DNA from: Pelotomaculum schinkii
GTDB lineage: Bacteria > Bacillota > Desulfotomaculia > Desulfotomaculales > Pelotomaculaceae
Assembly (NCBI RefSeq): GCF_004369205.1
Contig: NZ_QFGA01000002.1
Coordinates: 930,001 to 994,000, forward strand
DNA length: 64,000 bases
Direction: 5' to 3'
Each line of letters starts with the position of its first letter. The stretch's first letter is position 1. Shown here in pieces: positions 1-9,628 of this stretch. The position numbers and the translations under genes were made by a program. The notes beneath the pieces were generated by a model. It worked only from the letters and a program-made list of their open reading frames with translations, ran no database searches and was not told the origin of the DNA.

Positions 1-3000
1 ATGCGCCCAGAGGCCGGACTGCCCTTTTACGTTGACGGTGATACCTAGCTTTCGCTCCTGACTCAGCGGCGGGGTATATAATATCCGGCCCGCCAGCGTT
101 TGGAAAACCGTAGCTTCGGCGGCTGTCAGGCGCAGGTGCCTGAGCTCGATTTGACTGCGATTCCAGGCCAGTTGAAAGGTCCGTTCAACCACCAGCTCTC
201 CAGAAAAACGGCTGACAATGTCGAGCGCTTCTTCCCTTGTGCCTGCCAGGGCTGTGACAGCGAACAGCTGCGCTTGTGCGCCAGGTTCGATGCTTAACCG
301 CCGCCGCATCACAAAAGCGGGATCAGCCACAGAGCCCACCGTGCCATGCAGGCGGGAACGGATTCCCTGCGGCTGTGCCAGCGTATGGCCCCGGCCGATA
401 AAGCACGCCCGGTTGGTCTCGTATTCCACCGGACCAATACTCCGGCCTGTAACCATTAGCGAATGCGCCGCCCATAACGGCTTCTCGTCTTCCCGGCGTG
501 GCCTGCGCCGGGCTAAGAGACACTGGGGCTCCTCCACATAGGCCGTTTTGATGAACAATTTGCTGAAGGCCGGGTGCGCGTCGTCGGCGCCGGGAGGCGC
601 CAGGGCCAGTTCCTGAAACGTGGTAACTTCGATAATCCGCGCTTCAAGCCCGGTGTTGGTTAGTGTCAGCCTGCGTACTTCCGCATTCCATTCCGGGGAC
701 ACGCAGATTTCAAGGCTCGTCTGCACATCCCCGTCCACACGCATGAAGGTGGCCCGGTCAAGAGAGAATTGCGCCCGCTGTTGTGCAGAACGCACCCGGC
801 ACGGCTGAAACGACGGCGACCATACCTTGTCAAGCGTAACGTCACGGATATACAAGTAGCTCCCCCAGTTGTCCCGCACCGGATCTTCCTGCCAGCGCGA
901 GACAGCCAGGCCTTCGTACCGGATAAGCCCGCTGCCGCTGTTGGTCAAAATGGTCGTCAAGGTCCCGTTGGACAGGATACAAACCTCCGGCGCAGGCGTG
1001 TCCACGCTGAGGAATTCGCGGACACCACCTGTCACCGCCGGCCCCGGCTCAGGAGCATGCGCGCAGCTCATGGCGGGATGTTTCATGATTGTTGGCCGTG
1101 GCGGAATACGTTCCTGCAGCAGCAGTTCCGCCGCCTGCACGCGCCTGTCACGGTGAAAGCGTTCGTATATTTTTTGCGGCGTCAGCAGGTTGGCGAGGGC
1201 CAGCAGGCTCATGCCCTGGTGATGGGCCATGAAACTCCGGATGACTACGCTACCCTGCTCCCTGGGCAGCCGCTCGGAGGTGAAATCTATGGCTTCAAAG
1301 TAGCCGTATGCGCCACGGGCGCCTAGCTCCTCCAGTTTGCGCAGATCCTCCAGCCCTTGACGCATATTAAATGGTAAGGCCAGGATGGTCGCGTACGGCG
1401 CCACAACCAAATCCTGTTCGAGTCCGCGCTTGAAGCCGAGGCCGGGGACGCCAAACGCCCTGTACTGGTAGTTCATCCGGTAATCAAAAGCGTAGTAGCC
1501 GGATTCGGAGATTCCAAACGGGACCCCTCTTTGGTGCGCGTATGCGATTTGCCGCCGGACAACGGCACGGTAGGTGCTGTCCCAGACGGTGTTCCGGTAG
1601 GTACGCAAGAATAGCCAGGGCATTAAATATTCAAACATGGTGCCGGACCACGAGAGCAGCGTGACTCGCCGCCCTACCCTGGTCATGGTCCGCCCAAGCG
1701 CATGCCAGTGAGATACGGACACTTGACCGAGGGCGATAGCAATAAAGCTTGAGAGTCTCGCTTCTGACGCCGCGAGGTCATACAGGATCTGGTCAGTTTC
1801 ACGCAGCCCGGTATGGTAGCCCAGAGAGAACAATTTGGCTTGATGATTGTAGAGCGGGCGGAAATCTGTCCCGCTAACCAGCGCCTCGATCCGGTCGATC
1901 AGCCTTTGTCCGCGCCTGTGCCAATCCTTTCCGGCACATTCTGACGAATCCTTCAGATCAGGCGCCAGTTCCACGGCGAAGGCGACATCCAATGCTTCCA
2001 AATGCTTGATGCTCGCCCGTTCGGAACCCCGCTGACCGGACCCGGCAGGGTCCGACCGGAGCCATTCCGCCAGCCCCTCTTTGACTGTCATCAAACAGCC
2101 GACAAAGTTGCCGGAATCCACCGTTGACACATACTTTGGAGGCAGCGGTTCGAGAGTTGCCGTGTCGTACCAGTTGTAAAGATGGCCCTTCCACTGCTCC
2201 ATTCGCTCTACCGTACTGATTGTCCGCTCCAAGCGCTCCACCAGGCCGGGTGTATCAATAAAGCCGAAATCCCGGGCAGCCAGCGCGCAGGCAAGATAAA
2301 GCCCGATGTTGGTGGGCGAAGTGCGGTGGGCGATCCCGTTAGGCGGCTCAAATTGCACGTTATCAGGCGGCAGCCAGTGATCTGTTTCAGTAACGTAGTC
2401 CTCGAAGAAAGCCCAAATCTGTTCCGCCAATTTGCGCAGTTCCGCCTCCTCAGCCGCCGCCGGCGGGCGCTCCGGCCGCTGCGCCGGCCGGTCCATCCAG
2501 CGTACTAAAAGCGGCGCCGCTGCCCAGCCGGCGCAAAGCGTCCAAAGCGCCCACCGCAGCGCCGGAACGGCAGCGGTGGCCGCTGCCAGCGCCTGGAGGA
2601 TTATCAGCGCGTAACCTCCAGACATGCCCAGCAGCGCCGGATAGCGCCCAACACGGCTGCGCCGTTCAACTTCCGCGGCGCTGACCCATTCGAGCAAATG
2701 GCGTTTTGTTACAAACAAGCGGTACAGGGTCCTGCCGATGGCGTCCAGCAACAGAACGCTTTGAAACGGCAGAGTAATAATGGTTACTAAAACTTGACCG
2801 GCTGTCGCCAAAAGGCTCTTGGGACGCCAGAACGTCTTTCTAATCGCCACCAATTGGCGGAATAGCGGCAAAAACAAGGTAGCCAACACAACAGCAAGCC
2901 AGCGCCCGGGAGAACCCGGCAACACGCTTACACCAAACAGCAGCAGCGCCAACAGGACCGGCGGAAGCAAGCTGCGCCGCAGGTTGTCAATCATCTGCCA

Positions 3001-5454
3001 GCGGGTGAAAGGAGATAAGTCAACCGCCCTAAGCATGCCCTTCCGGTCGCGAACACGGCGCCACAGCCATGGAAGCAATTGCCAGTCACCGCGCACCCAG
3101 CGGTGCATCCTCTTTTGATAAGCGCTGAACGTTGCCGGGTGCTCATCGATTAATTCGATATCCGACAAGAGGCCCGCGCGTAAAAATCCACCTTCCAGCA
3201 AATCGTGGCTGAGCACACGGTTTTCCGGGATACGTTCACACAGAACCTTCGCAAAGGCCTCAACATCGAAGATTCCCTTACCTGTAAAAATACCCTGCCC
3301 CAACCCGTCCTGGTATGGATCGGAGACGGCAAAGGCATACGGGTCGATGCCCGGATCGGCCGACCAAAGGCTTGCAAATCGCGAGCGTAAAGAAGCCCCG
3401 TGGCTAATGCCGATGTGCGGCTGCAGCACGCCGTAGCCCTCCACCACCCGGGTCTGCGTGCGGTTTAACCGTGGCCGGTTGTAGGGCAAATGCATGGTAC
3501 CAATCATCCGCTGCGCGCTGCCCAGCGGCAGTTGCGTATCCGCGTCAAGGGTGATGATGTAGCGAATGCCCGGCAGGACGGAGCTGTCCCCTGCTATCAG
3601 GTCATAAGTCGTACCGGCCCGTCCTTTAAGCAGATCTACAAATTCCACCAATTTACCGCGCTTGCGCTCCCAACCCATCCATACTCCCTCGGACGGGTTC
3701 CATAACCTGCGGCGCTGAAAGAGGTGAAAGGTACTCCCGCCAGGGAGGGCGTACCTGCAGTTTAACTCCTCTATGCCGGCCCGGGCGGCGTCAAGGACGG
3801 CGGCATCCTCCGGCAGTTTCTCCGATGCCGCGTCAACCAGATCCCCCAGGAGGGCGAAGTGAATATTTGCGTCGCGGTTGGCCAGGTAATGCAGTTCCAG
3901 CCGGGCCACCATTTCCTGCACTTCTCTGACTGAGGACCAGATGACAGGTATGACGACCATAGTGGCAGCCTCAGATGGAACCCCGCGCGAGAAATCGTAT
4001 CTCAACAGCGGCTGTGGCTGCCTGACGCACCCGATAAGCCAGTGGACCGCGGTTATTGCCCACTCACTCGCAGGCAACGACAGCGCAATCACTATCAACC
4101 CCCACTGAGCTGTCGAAAAGCTCGCGCCCTCTCCTATCCACACTGCAAAACCGAACAGGGCTATCGAGAACAATCCAGCAAGGATGGTAAAATACGTGCC
4201 GGTGGCGCGACGCAAAACTCCTATTTCCGGCAAATAACGGGTGGCGCTGCCGCACACTTTCAGCGAACGCTGCAGTTCTTTGATCCCGTCAGGTTCGAGC
4301 AGGTAGTATGAGACAAAGGCATGGCGGGGCAATTCTTCTAAATGCGCCGGACAGCCGCCAGCCCCACCCGCCTGCGCTCGATCCGCAGAGACCGGCCCGC
4401 ACCCCTTGGCCGCAAGCTCGACAGCGTGCTGCGCGACCAGGTTTTCCGGCACACGCAAGCGGCGGGCCAATTTTTCAACCTTCCTTCGCAATACGTCACG
4501 GCTTGAAAAATCAAGCAGGAGGTAGACACCTGCGCTTTCTTCGCAAAGCGTCCTCTCAACCATGCAAATCTGCTCGAACCGGTCTTGCCAGTTAAGGCGC
4601 GATATTTTTCGCAGGCTGCCGATCAGGTTGCCTGTTGTAACTTGATAGGCAGCCTGTAGCTGAAACTCGTAAGAGACGATTTGATCAAGGCTCTCGGGGC
4701 CATTTTCCAGTTTGCACATCAGCCATTCCCGCACGGTGGCCGAATCCTCCGCCCACTCGCGCAGGCTCCTGATCAGATTGACGACCAGCGGGCCGGAGAG
4801 CGGCATCTCTTGCCCCGCTGCTTCAAGCGCTTCATTAAGCAGATCCGGACTCAACTTCGACGGCTCTATGCGCGACAATAACCGTTCGACTAACACGCAC
4901 ACCTCTCGTCTTTCGCGAACCAGCTCCATGACTTCGGCCAGGCGCCGGATTAAGGCAATGCGTAAGATTAGCGGGATCGCCCATACCTCGGCAATGGTTA
5001 AAATAGATACTTCCTGGTACGAATTGGTATATGAAACCAGTGCGTCCTCGTCCAGCAGCCCGTCCACATGTTCAAGATAATCGGCACAGATAGACAGCAT
5101 CCTAGCCTTGCCGGATTTGCGCAGGTGCGGCAAATCCCGTAAAAATTTACCGGAGAGCTGGCGCCGGATGACCAATACCTGTTCTTCGATAAACTCAGCA
5201 TGGTCAAGCAGCCATTCTTCAGCGGGCTGGGAGCAGCTTGCGGAGCCGTCCTGCAAAGAGCGTATCAAGGCGCGCAATTCTTTTACATCTGCATAAAAAT
5301 CACGCCAGAGGCGATTGGATGGCCTGCGTCTCAGGTATGGATCATGGGTCAAAGCAATTTCATGAGCTTTTTGTTGGAGTTGTTCAGTATTTAAAATCAG
5401 AAGGTCCCCCCGAAGAGAATCAAAAATTGCAAGGGAATCCAGGATCATTGCCAT
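1..5454 (-). CDS. Cyclic beta-glucan synthase-like protein (NdvB/GT84 family), 5' part, runs off left edge
   Basis: The minus frame is open from the ATG at 5454 to base 1 (1818 codons) without a stop, so the 3' end lies outside the window. The family (NdvB/Cgs, about 2800 residues) builds and processes cyclic or linear beta-glucans at the inner membrane. Seen: an N-terminal all-helical region; a hydrophobic segment near residues 410-460; a GT2/GT84 core with the acidic motif LDADTQLP near residue 637 and HRWVRGDWQLLP near 782; more membrane segments near 820-900; then a glycoamylase-like domain with GISESGYYAFDYRMNYQYRA near 1313. The last visible residues resemble the start of the GH94 phosphorylase region. 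No convincing Shine-Dalgarno precedes this ATG, so a slightly upstream start is possible. A glucan synthase fits the sequence well; the actual product is unknown. Confidence 0.9.
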   Translation of the reverse strand, partial: MAMILDSLAIFDSLRGDLLILNTEQLQQKAHEIALTHDPYLRRRPSNRLWRDFYADVKELRALIRSLQDGSASCSQPAEEWLLDHAEFIEEQVLVIRRQLSGKFLRDLPHLRKSGKARMLSICADYLEHVDGLLDEDALVSYTNSYQEVSILTIAEVWAIPLILRIALIRRLAEVMELVRERREVCVLVERLLSRIEPSKLSPDLLNEALEAAGQEMPLSGPLVVNLIRSLREWAEDSATVREWLMCKLENGPESLDQIVSYEFQLQAAYQVTTGNLIGSLRKISRLNWQDRFEQICMVERTLCEESAGVYLLLDFSSRDVLRRKVEKLARRLRVPENLVAQHAVELAAKGCGPVSADRAQAGGAGGCPAHLEELPRHAFVSYYLLEPDGIKELQRSLKVCGSATRYLPEIGVLRRATGTYFTILAGLFSIALFGFAVWIGEGASFSTAQWGLIVIALSLPASEWAITAVHWLIGCVRQPQPLLRYDFSRGVPSEAATMVVIPVIWSSVREVQEMVARLELHYLANRDANIHFALLGDLVDAASEKLPEDAAVLDAARAGIEELNCRYALPGGSTFHLFQRRRLWNPSEGVWMGWERKRGKLVEFVDLLKGRAGTTYDLIAGDSSVLPGIRYIITLDADTQLPLGSAQRMIGTMHLPYNRPRLNRTQTRVVEGYGVLQPHIGISHGASLRSRFASLWSADPGIDPYAFAVSDPYQDGLGQGIFTGKGIFDVEAFAKVLCERIPENRVLSHDLLEGGFLRAGLLSDIELIDEHPATFSAYQKRMHRWVRGDWQLLPWLWRRVRDRKGMLRAVDLSPFTRWQMIDNLRRSLLPPVLLALLLFGVSVLPGSPGRWLAVVLATLFLPLFRQLVAIRKTFWRPKSLLATAGQVLVTIITLPFQSVLLLDAIGRTLYRLFVTKRHLLEWVSAAEVERRSRVGRYPALLGMSGGYALIILQALAAATAAVPALRWALWTLCAGWAAAPLLVRWMDRPAQRPERPPAAAEEAELRKLAEQIWAFFEDYVTETDHWLPPDNVQFEPPNGIAHRTSPTNIGLYLACALAARDFGFIDTPGLVERLERTISTVERMEQWKGHLYNWYDTATLEPLPPKYVSTVDSGNFVGCLMTVKEGLAEWLRSDPAGSGQRGSERASIKHLEALDVAFAVELAPDLKDSSECAGKDWHRRGQRLIDRIEALVSGTDFRPLYNHQAKLFSLGYHTGLRETDQILYDLAASEARLSSFIAIALGQVSVSHWHALGRTMTRVGRRVTLLSWSGTMFEYLMPWLFLRTYRNTVWDSTYRAVVRRQIAYAHQRGVPFGISESGYYAFDYRMNYQYRAFGVPGLGFKRGLEQDLVVAPYATILALPFNMRQGLEDLRKLEELGARGAYGYFEAIDFTSERLPREQGSVVIRSFMAHHQGMSLLALANLLTPQKIYERFHRDRRVQAAELLLQERIPPRPTIMKHPAMSCAHAPEPGPAVTGGVREFLSVDTPAPEVCILSNGTLTTILTNSGSGLIRYEGLAVSRWQEDPVRDNWGSYLYIRDVTLDKVWSPSFQPCRVRSAQQRAQFSLDRATFMRVDGDVQTSLEICVSPEWNAEVRRLTLTNTGLEARIIEVTTFQELALAPPGADDAHPAFSKLFIKTAYVEEPQCLLARRRPRREDEKPLWAAHSLMVTGRSIGPVEYETNRACFIGRGHTLAQPQGIRSRLHGTVGSVADPAFVMRRRLSIEPGAQAQLFAVTALAGTREEALDIVSRFSGELVVERTFQLAWNRSQIELRHLRLTAAEATVFQTLAGRILYTPPLSQERKLGITVNVKGQSGLWAH

Positions 5455-5521
5455 TGGAGATGAAACCGGAAACAGTTTAAATATTTCCCTTTTGGAGAAT
5501 AATTATTTATCTTCAACTAAT

Positions 5522-5576
5522 GAAAAACAAAGAAAGGGACGGCATTCGGCAAAAGCAAGCCGAACACCGTCCCTTT
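5522..5576 (-). terminator. Rho-independent terminator of the lipoprotein gene
   Basis: Inverted repeat AAAGGGACGG..TTCGGC / GCCGAA..CCGTCCCTTT around an 8-base loop. On the minus strand it is followed by TCTTTGTTTTTC. It lies between the lipoprotein gene and the glucan synthase start, so the two are probably separate transcripts. Confidence 0.75.
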
Positions 5577-5603
5577 AATAAACAAATTCCTCGGATTATA
5601 TGG

Positions 5604-5803
5604 TTAAAAGCTATATGATCCCTGTCGTGTCATTAAATACCCAAACACAGCGATAAGAACTATCAAAACTCCAGAAAAAACCCATGACGCTATAGCCACA
5701 ATTTCCCGATGGGAGCCACAAACAAGCCAAGTGCTATGGCTTGCGACATTAGGCTCGTGACTATTGAGAACACACGCCCAAGGGCGATAAAAGCTCCTTT
5801 CAC
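5604..5803 (-). pseudogene. Possible frameshifted small membrane protein
   Basis: Two overlapping minus frames each give a hydrophobic stretch. The first, from a GTG at 5803, reads VFSIVTSLMSQAIALGLFV and stops soon after. The second continues as IVAIASWVFSGVLIVLIAVF and ends at TAA 5604. Joining them at a GGGAAA run near 5705 would give one protein with two membrane helices. There is no good ribosome binding site. It could be a decayed gene or chance hydrophobic frames. Confidence 0.3.
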
Positions 5804-5822
5804 ATGGTAAGCAATGTTGGAA

Positions 5823-6710
5823 TTATTGTAATTCTTTGATAACGTTATCACGGTATTTCTCTACTTCATTGGTTAGCTTATAGTTGTTATCTTTTAGCAA
5901 ATCCAAATATCCACCTAAAGTCTTGAGAAACTCGCTGTTGCCCGCATTGGCGGCCGCATTTTCATAAACCTCCCTGGCCTTGGGATCCAAAGCCTTTGAT
6001 TCATAGCTGAAAAGCGGAGTATTGTTTAAGCCATACAGGGTGAAAGTAAGGTATTTTTTATATAGTTCCCTGACTTCATCAACTTTCATGGAATCCTTGT
6101 ATGCGTTAATGAACTCCTCCTGGTTTAACGCCCTCCTGAGGACCTCATCCCAACCAATAACAAGAGCTGCGTCTTTAGCCGGAACTTGATCAGATTCTTC
6201 AGCCATGATATCAATATAGTCTTTCATATCGGGAGTTACAAAGGCGCTAAACTTTTTATAGAAACTGTAATCAATAATTGGGAAGAACATACCTTCGGCA
6301 GTTTCCACCTTGTAGCCGCTGTTTTTTGTGCTGGCTAATAGTTCTTTCAGCTCATTGTCTTTAACATCCGCTTGCGCAGTAATAGATTTATACTCAGTAT
6401 TTATTTTGCTTTGTATGGCGTCTTCAGCAAACATGCTTTCAAACTGCGGAAGTTTTTTCTGCTGTATTTTTTCGAACTCATCTACCAGCTTTGAAGCATC
6501 TTCTTTTGAGACGCTTGCAATGTTGTTGTTTATGAAATTGGCGACTTCTTCCACGCCGGCATCCTCTTGCGTGAGTATTTGGAAGTCATTCATTACCGTA
6601 TTAGCTTTCGGTTCTGCCGGTGGTTTGGGTTCAGTCTGTTTTTTCGCAGTACATCCGGCGGCAACAACAACTAATAAGCAAAGTATGATGGGAGTCAGTT
6701 TTTTGAACAA
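5823..6710 (-). CDS. Secreted lipoprotein of unknown function
   Basis: Starts with TTG at 6710 because AAGGAGG sits 8 bases upstream; longer in-frame starts would place this site inside the gene. The 295-residue product has a lysine-rich N-terminus, a hydrophobic core and a lipobox VVVAAGC, so it should be lipid-anchored on the outer face of the membrane. The mature part is rich in Lys, Glu, Asp and Ala, mostly helical, with no catalytic motif I recognise. It has its own terminator (5522-5576) and appears monocistronic. Function unknown. Confidence 0.85.
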   Translation of the reverse strand: MFKKLTPIILCLLVVVAAGCTAKKQTEPKPPAEPKANTVMNDFQILTQEDAGVEEVANFINNNIASVSKEDASKLVDEFEKIQQKKLPQFESMFAEDAIQSKINTEYKSITAQADVKDNELKELLASTKNSGYKVETAEGMFFPIIDYSFYKKFSAFVTPDMKDYIDIMAEESDQVPAKDAALVIGWDEVLRRALNQEEFINAYKDSMKVDEVRELYKKYLTFTLYGLNNTPLFSYESKALDPKAREVYENAAANAGNSEFLKTLGGYLDLLKDNNYKLTNEVEKYRDNVIKELQ

Positions 6711-6835
6711 TTCAAAGACCTCCTTATTAATGGGAAAGAGGTATGCCACCTTTCCTCACCAATTAGACGATTGATGAAGTGAGGCGGTTCATGTTTAATT
6801 CATGGCAATTAGAGTTGGCAGGCTGGAAGCCGGCC

Positions 6836-6863
6836 AAAAAAGAACCTCCCATTCAGAGGTTCT
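6836..6863 (-). terminator. Rho-independent terminator of the DDAH-like gene
   Basis: AGAACCTC / GAGGTTCT stem with a 7-base loop, followed on the minus strand by a run of T. It lies 20 bases past the stop of the gene at 6883-7668. Confidence 0.8.
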
Positions 6864-6882
6864 CTCTCCCAAGCCCTATTGG

Positions 6883-7668
6883 TTAAAATATGATTGACAG
6901 GCACGTCAGGCCCCCGTTTCCTTTCCTGAATTCTGAAATGTCCACCTCGACCGTGGCAAACCCTTCTTTTTCAATACACTCCCTGGTACGGGGGTAACCG
7001 CCGGGGACCACAACCTTGCCGTTGACTGCCAGACAATTGGCGCTATAGGCTTCTTCCCCGGAGACAATAACTTTTCTGTATCCGGAAAAGATATTATGGT
7101 CAAAGTGGCCGGGGGCCATTATAACACAGCCATCCCCAAGGTAAGTGCAGACTGTTTTAAGATGCAGGGTTCCCTTGATTTCAACCGGTATGACCTCGTA
7201 GCCATTGTCCGCAACCAGGGCTTTAACCTGTGCAACCGCATGCTGGTTGGTGCGTTCGGACAGTCCGATGTATAGTTTGTTGTTAATTCTCAGTACATCC
7301 CCCCCGTCGATAAAACCGGGAGATGTAATTTCTCTTGTAGTTTTATAACTTGCAAGCAGCTTCTTGACTGCAGCCGTTTCCAAAACCCTTGATGGGGCTT
7401 GCATACGGGTGATAATCGCAGTTTCGCCCGCTACGATGGTTGTATCTTCAACAAAGCAACAGTCAGGCAATCTATCGTCGGCATCCACTTGCAGCAATGT
7501 CAACCCCAATTGCTGCAAGGTTTGACAGTACCGCCGGTGCTGTTCCCTGGTTAGTTGAATATCGATCCTGCCATTATTGCCCTTTGGCTTGATACACTGG
7601 TCATAATTACCGGATACGCCGCGGACAACGGCAAAATGAACTTCTTTAGCATTAATCAATGTTTGCAT
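6883..7668 (-). CDS. Dimethylarginine dimethylaminohydrolase (DDAH)-like amidinohydrolase
   Basis: 261 residues, the usual length of bacterial DDAH in the guanidino-group-modifying superfamily. These enzymes hydrolyse methylated arginine or related guanidino compounds to citrulline-type products through a covalent cysteine adduct. Visible landmarks are PDCCFVEDT (residues 68-76), DGGD (121-124), the likely catalytic His169 in GTLHLKT, and the likely nucleophile Cys256 in GGLTCLS near the C-terminus. The start has a purine-rich AAGGAAG directly before ATG, which is rather close. Flanked by its own terminator and by an acyltransferase gene 42 bases upstream that may share its transcript. Citrulline/ornithine metabolism would suit an amino-acid fermenter, but the substrate is not proven. 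Confidence 0.85.
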   Translation of the reverse strand: MQTLINAKEVHFAVVRGVSGNYDQCIKPKGNNGRIDIQLTREQHRRYCQTLQQLGLTLLQVDADDRLPDCCFVEDTTIVAGETAIITRMQAPSRVLETAAVKKLLASYKTTREITSPGFIDGGDVLRINNKLYIGLSERTNQHAVAQVKALVADNGYEVIPVEIKGTLHLKTVCTYLGDGCVIMAPGHFDHNIFSGYRKVIVSGEEAYSANCLAVNGKVVVPGGYPRTRECIEKEGFATVEVDISEFRKGNGGLTCLSIIF

Positions 7669-7710
7669 CTTCCTTTTTATTTGAGTTTAAGATTCAAAAG
7701 TCACTTTTCT

Positions 7711-8847
7711 TTATTTGCCCGGTATGGGACCTATCAAGAACTTACCCCCGGGGATCTTGCTTATCAGCATAACAACTGCAATTGTGCCCAGCGCGCACAG
7801 AATGAAGGAGTAAACGCCGGCCAAAAGGTGGTGAGAGGTTAGTGAGAACCTGTCTACCATTCCCACAGCATATATCAACAGGAACGCATGAACAAGATAA
7901 ATCCCATAGGAGTATTTCCCGGCCAGGTTAAAAAACTTGAATATAACCGAACCGCTATTTGCAATGACCATTGAAACTCCGTAGAGAAATATGATTTCAG
8001 ACACTGTATAAAAGAACATCGACGGCTTTAATGATGTAGAATAGTTTAAGTTAACCAGCCCGCCGGATACTCCCTGCATCAACTCGAAACCTATCCATAT
8101 GAAAAGCGCCGCCAGTACATAGGTGTTCCAGATACAGGACCTTGCTACGAATTCGCGCCAGCGTGGCAATATCAAACCGGCTATCCCGCCAAGCATAAAA
8201 TAAAAGAAAAAGTAGATAAAATTCCGGTCGCGCAGTTCGATAAAAATGACTTGCACCGCTTTTGAGCCTGCATGTAAATCAGCTGACGGAATATAGCTGC
8301 TGGAAAACCACATTATGAACGTATAGATGGCTGCGAGAAGGCCCACCGCTGCAGCAAAGCGGAGCTTACTGTCAAGTATAGCCGGGGCTTTTCTAAACAA
8401 CGATCTAAAGACAGGATAAACGAGGTAAAACTGAAATATCATCACCACAAACCAGAGGTGGTAAAAGGCGTTCCCATATAAAAGATCTTTGGCTAAACCC
8501 CTCAACCATAAATAATTAGTTGCTGGAAGACCATTAGAATAGATTTCGTAGGCGATCGACCAGATTAAGTATGGAAGCAGGATATCCTTAACTCTTTTCC
8601 ATAAGAATTTTGGATAATCCAGGTTATCATAATAGTTATAGACGAGAGCTGCGCCTGTCACGAATACAAAAGCCGGCACGGCAAACTTGGTGATATTAAA
8701 GAGCATGCCGATCATGGCGGCATCGGCAAATTGTATTTCCGGCCTGCGAATAAAAACACCAAGGGCATGCTGGAGTATTACCGACAGGATGGCCATACCC
8801 CTCAAAACATCAAGCTCGTCAATTCTCTCTTTTCGCCTGGCTGTCAT
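7711..8847 (-). CDS. Membrane acyltransferase, acyltransferase family 3 (OafA/WecH type)
   Basis: 378 residues with about ten hydrophobic segments. The N-terminal motif RIDELDVLRGMAILSVILQH carries the conserved Arg-Gly and the His of acyltransferase family 3. Such proteins move acetyl or other acyl groups onto cell-surface sugars or lipids from the cytoplasmic side. No strong Shine-Dalgarno is visible at the ATG 8847. It lies 42 bases upstream of the DDAH-like gene on the same strand. The acceptor cannot be told from the sequence. Confidence 0.88.
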   Translation of the reverse strand: MTARRKERIDELDVLRGMAILSVILQHALGVFIRRPEIQFADAAMIGMLFNITKFAVPAFVFVTGAALVYNYYDNLDYPKFLWKRVKDILLPYLIWSIAYEIYSNGLPATNYLWLRGLAKDLLYGNAFYHLWFVVMIFQFYLVYPVFRSLFRKAPAILDSKLRFAAAVGLLAAIYTFIMWFSSSYIPSADLHAGSKAVQVIFIELRDRNFIYFFFYFMLGGIAGLILPRWREFVARSCIWNTYVLAALFIWIGFELMQGVSGGLVNLNYSTSLKPSMFFYTVSEIIFLYGVSMVIANSGSVIFKFFNLAGKYSYGIYLVHAFLLIYAVGMVDRFSLTSHHLLAGVYSFILCALGTIAVVMLISKIPGGKFLIGPIPGK

Positions 8848-8980
8848 CAGATGCTTTGAACTGTTGCCATTCGACAGTTTCCCCCAAACAACGCTATGAA
8901 ACGATTATAACAAAAATATTAATAGTAATACAAATGATACCTTTCATACGCGCTATGACCTCATAGATACACAGCATCTG

Positions 8981-9011
8981 AAAAAGAAAGAAACCCTCTT
9001 CGTTAGAGGGT
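8981..9011 (-). terminator. Terminator-like hairpin in a divergent intergenic region
   Basis: ACCCTCT / AGAGGGT stem with loop TCGTT, followed on the minus strand by TTTCTTTCTTTTTC. It lies upstream of the acyltransferase and in the region divergent to the thioesterase gene, so it terminates no gene seen here. It may be an attenuator in the acyltransferase leader or a relic of a lost gene. Confidence 0.5.
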
Positions 9012-9138
9012 CCTTCTGTAAATTAAAGTGTCAATGCCGTCTGGTAATCTTTTCACTTCTTGACTTGTCATATATACTTAAATAGTACCTGAATTATCAA
9101 ATACTGGTGTTTTTAATATATAGGAGGCAGGAAAATAA

Positions 9139-9591
9139 ATGAAGAATGAAATGGTTGAGACCGGAAAAAGCATCTCCAATGAGCAGGAAATGGAGGTCCG
9201 CTGGGGAGATTGCGATGCCGCGGGAATTGTGTATCATGCCAGGTATTTTGATTTGTTTACAGACGGCCGGGTGGCATTGCTTAGACAAATTGGACTGCCC
9301 TATCAACAAACCTTTCACGAACAAGGTATCGTGGTCGTCGCTGTAGAAGCAACCTGCCGCTACCGGAGCAGTCTCAAACCCGAAGATAAGTACATACTCA
9401 CTACGAAACTAACCCATCTGGGGCGTACCCGCATGAATTTTGAATATGTTATTACCAAACCGGAAACCCATGCGGTCGCGGTCGAGGGAAGAACAATGCA
9501 CGCCTTCGTGGACAATCAGGGTAAGCCTTTCGACCTGAAAAAGAGGCGTCCTGACTTATGGGAAAAACTAGAAGAACGTATCAGGCAGTGA
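9139..9591 (+). CDS. Acyl-CoA thioesterase, 4HBT/YbgC hotdog family
   Basis: 150 residues, single hotdog domain. The 4-hydroxybenzoyl-CoA-thioesterase signature is clear: VRWGDCDAAGIVYHARYFDL with the catalytic Asp, then a long central helix. Members hydrolyse short- or aromatic acyl-CoA thioesters in the cytoplasm. AGGAGG lies 11 bases before the ATG at 9139. The gene faces away from the acyltransferase and converges with the large activase gene. Nearby acyl-CoA radical-type dehydratase activation hints at acyl-CoA metabolism, but there is no operon link. Confidence 0.88.
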   Translation: MKNEMVETGKSISNEQEMEVRWGDCDAAGIVYHARYFDLFTDGRVALLRQIGLPYQQTFHEQGIVVVAVEATCRYRSSLKPEDKYILTTKLTHLGRTRMNFEYVITKPETHAVAVEGRTMHAFVDNQGKPFDLKKRRPDLWEKLEERIRQ

Positions 9592-9628
9592 GCGGGCAGC
9601 AGCAAGATCGCTAACCGCATGATTTTAG

